A stretch of 14,622 nucleotides of DNA, from the NCBI GenBank assembly GCA_040380755.1, contig JBEIIL010000101.1, positions 1 through 14,622 of the forward strand, read 5' to 3'. The DNA comes from Alsobacter sp040380755 (GTDB lineage Bacteria; Pseudomonadota; Alphaproteobacteria; Rhizobiales; Beijerinckiaceae). Shown here piece by piece: positions 13,093-14,622 of the stretch (the stretch's first letter is position 1; each line of letters begins with the position of its first letter). The position numbers and the translations under genes were made by a program. The notes under the pieces were generated by a model. It made no database searches and had not been told where the DNA came from. It worked only from the letters and a program-made list of their open reading frames with translations.

Positions 13093-14622
13093 TCAGGCCC
13101 GGCGGCGGCGCGGCTCGTCGGCAAGGCTTTCCTGGGCGAGGCGGCGCAGCCGGTCGGTGTCGCCGCCGCGGGCCGCCGGCTGGCCGCCCTGGCGGGTCCG
13201 GAACATCGCGACCAGCTCGTTGAGCCGCTCGATCTGGCCGCTGAGGCGCCGGCAGGCGCGGCGCTCTCCTCGGCCAGGACCGCGTTCTGCTGCATCATCT
13301 CGTCCATGTGGGCGACGGCCTGGGTCATCTCGTCGATGCCGTTGGCCTGCTCGCTGGAGGTCGACCGCATGGCGGGACGCCTGGGCCGAGGCCTTAACGG
13401 ATGCGGCGAGTTCCTCGGTGGTGGCCGCCGTCTCTTCGAGGGACGACGCCTGCTCCTCCGTGCGGCGCGACAGGTCGTCGGCGCCGGAGTTGATCTCGCG
13501 GGCGGCGGTGCCGACATCGATCGCAGTGGTCTGGATGGTGACCACGGTCTCCGACAGGCGGGCGATGGTGGCCTCGACGGCGGTCTTGAGGGCGCCGGCT
13601 TGCCTTCGTAGTCACCGTCCACAGAGCGGGTCAGGTCGCCGGACGACACGGCGCCGAGGACCTCGGTGAAGTCGTCGACGGCGCGCTCGATGTTCTGCGA
13701 CACGCTGTTGAGGCCGGACGCGATCTCGCGGACGAAGCCGGTCTTGCCGTCGAGGCTGAGGCGGCGGGAGAAGTCACCGCGGACGGTGGCAGAAACGACC
13801 GCACCAACCTCGGTCTCGGCTTCGAGTTCCGCCGTCATGTTGTGCCACAGCAGGGTGTGGCCGACGCGGCTGCCGTCGGAGGCGGAGATGGAGCTCATGT
13901 CGACTATGGTGGTCTGGCCGTCGACGCTCATCCGCACCTTGCGGGTCTTGCTGTCATCATGCAGCAGCTCGCGCCGGATCTGCAGCTCGGCGCAGTACCA
14001 GTCGACGTGCTGGCCCACCATCTTCTCGATCGAGAAATCGTGGCGGACGGCGCGAAAGCTGGGCTCGAACTTCATGAACTGGTCGACCAGCGCGCCGCTC
14101 ATGAACACCACCTTCTCGTCGGGATCGGTGATCATCAGCATGGTGGAGAAGCCGTCGAGCGCCGCCATGGTGAGCGCCTGCTGGCCGGCCATGTCCTGGA
14201 ACCAGCGCAGCGCTTTGGCGATCTCGTTGTCGAGTTCGGTGTGCGGCACGACGAACTGGTGTTCGCCGCTGCGGCAGTGGCGCAGTGCGCCGACGAGGTC
14301 GAAGATCGGGCGACGAACCGAGCGGACCACAGAGATCGTCATGCCGGCGGTGAGCAGCAGGCAGAACGCGACGACCATCATCTTGACTTAGCTGTCGGTG
14401 CGCATCCGATCGATGCGGGCCTCGAGCAGGCGGCGAAGCTCGCCCGACGTGTTGCCCCACAGGGACGCCTTCTCGGCCAGCAGGGCCGCATCCGCGCGGA
14501 CGAACTCGTCGCGGAGGCCTGCGGCGGGCTTACCGGCCTCGACCGCGGCGCTGATCGCCTTGGCGTGCTTGCCCAGGCCCTCGGCCTGGTGGCGGAAGCG
14601 CTACAGCGGCGAGGTCGGGGCC
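13093..14622 (-). pseudogene. Degraded methyl-accepting chemotaxis protein (5' end beyond window)
   Basis: Read as a mosaic of frames, the region encodes a sensor helix bundle (LEARIDRMRTDS), a transmembrane helix (MMVVAFCLLLTAGMTISVV), a PAS-like domain (AALDGFSTMLMITDPDEKVV to TLLWHNMTAE), HAMP-like repeats (SATVRGDFSRRLSLDGKTG, VSSGDLTRSVDGDYEGK) and scraps of the signalling domain. The damage: in-frame TAG at 14601-14603 and TAA at 14388-14390; one base lost near 13599 (AAG-CCGGC where AAGGCCGGC restores EGKAGALKTAVEA); and a junction near 13360-13372 where ASVKASAQASR meets TSSEQANGIDEM with a frame change. About 110-130 residues are missing there, including the conserved hairpin tip that contacts CheA/CheW. 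A further base is lost near 13257, after which RLSGQIERLNELVAMFR runs to TGA at 13093. It cannot make a working receptor. Assembly error at collapsed receptor repeats is an alternative explanation. Confidence 0.82.

Noticed and set aside
13002..14381. 459-residue intact chemoreceptor
   Set aside because: After DGDYEGK the frame turns into Pro/Arg/Ser-rich sequence while the conserved receptor sequence continues in another frame, so this is a pseudogene read through its frameshifts.

Overview
The window is high-GC DNA, most likely from an alphaproteobacterium of the Hyphomicrobiales/Rhizobiales type. That placement is an inference from base composition, from the Tad-pilus-type and HAMP/PAS chemoreceptor proteins, and from the dense overlapping gene packing; no rRNA or marker gene is present to confirm it. 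No tRNA, rRNA, CRISPR array or transposase was seen.

Positions 1-3151 (minus strand) hold two tandem, clearly homologous genes for secreted or membrane-anchored vWA-domain proteins of the TadG / Flp-pilus-assembly type. The copy at 1-1374 is open across its whole visible length and runs off the left edge about one codon before its expected stop. The copy at 1803-3151 is split by one missing base near 2832-2836. If that base is restored, the two proteins align without gaps except for one 12-residue insertion in the first copy. Positions 3282-3461 (minus) hold a 59-residue single-helix membrane protein with a perfect AGGAGG ribosome binding site.

Positions 3596-9300 (minus) form one compact operon, read from right to left: a periplasmic amino-acid-type binding protein, LivH and LivM permeases, LivG and LivF ATPases, and a single-domain MetE-like zinc methyltransferase translationally coupled to livF. 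A GC-rich hairpin separates the binding-protein gene from the permeases, and another ends the operon.

Positions 9537-13033 (plus) form a divergent catabolic cluster: a FAD-dependent amine/aminophosphonate oxidase, a phosphonoacetaldehyde hydrolase (PhnX) overlapping it by 4 bases, and a succinate-semialdehyde-dehydrogenase-type aldehyde dehydrogenase after a 105-base gap. Two near-identical dyad operators (TTCGCTATGCGAA type) lie next to the binding-protein start in the shared intergenic region. The simplest reading is an aminophosphonate uptake and breakdown locus: a hydrophobic-amino-acid-type ABC transporter imports an aminophosphonate, the oxidase makes a phosphono-aldehyde, PhnX cleaves the C-P bond, and the dehydrogenase handles an aldehyde product. 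The pairing of this transporter class and a MetE-like enzyme with phosphonatase genes is the most interesting feature of the window.

Positions 13093-14622 (minus), after a bidirectional terminator, hold a wrecked methyl-accepting chemotaxis protein gene with two in-frame stops, two single-base shifts and loss of the whole signalling hairpin tip.
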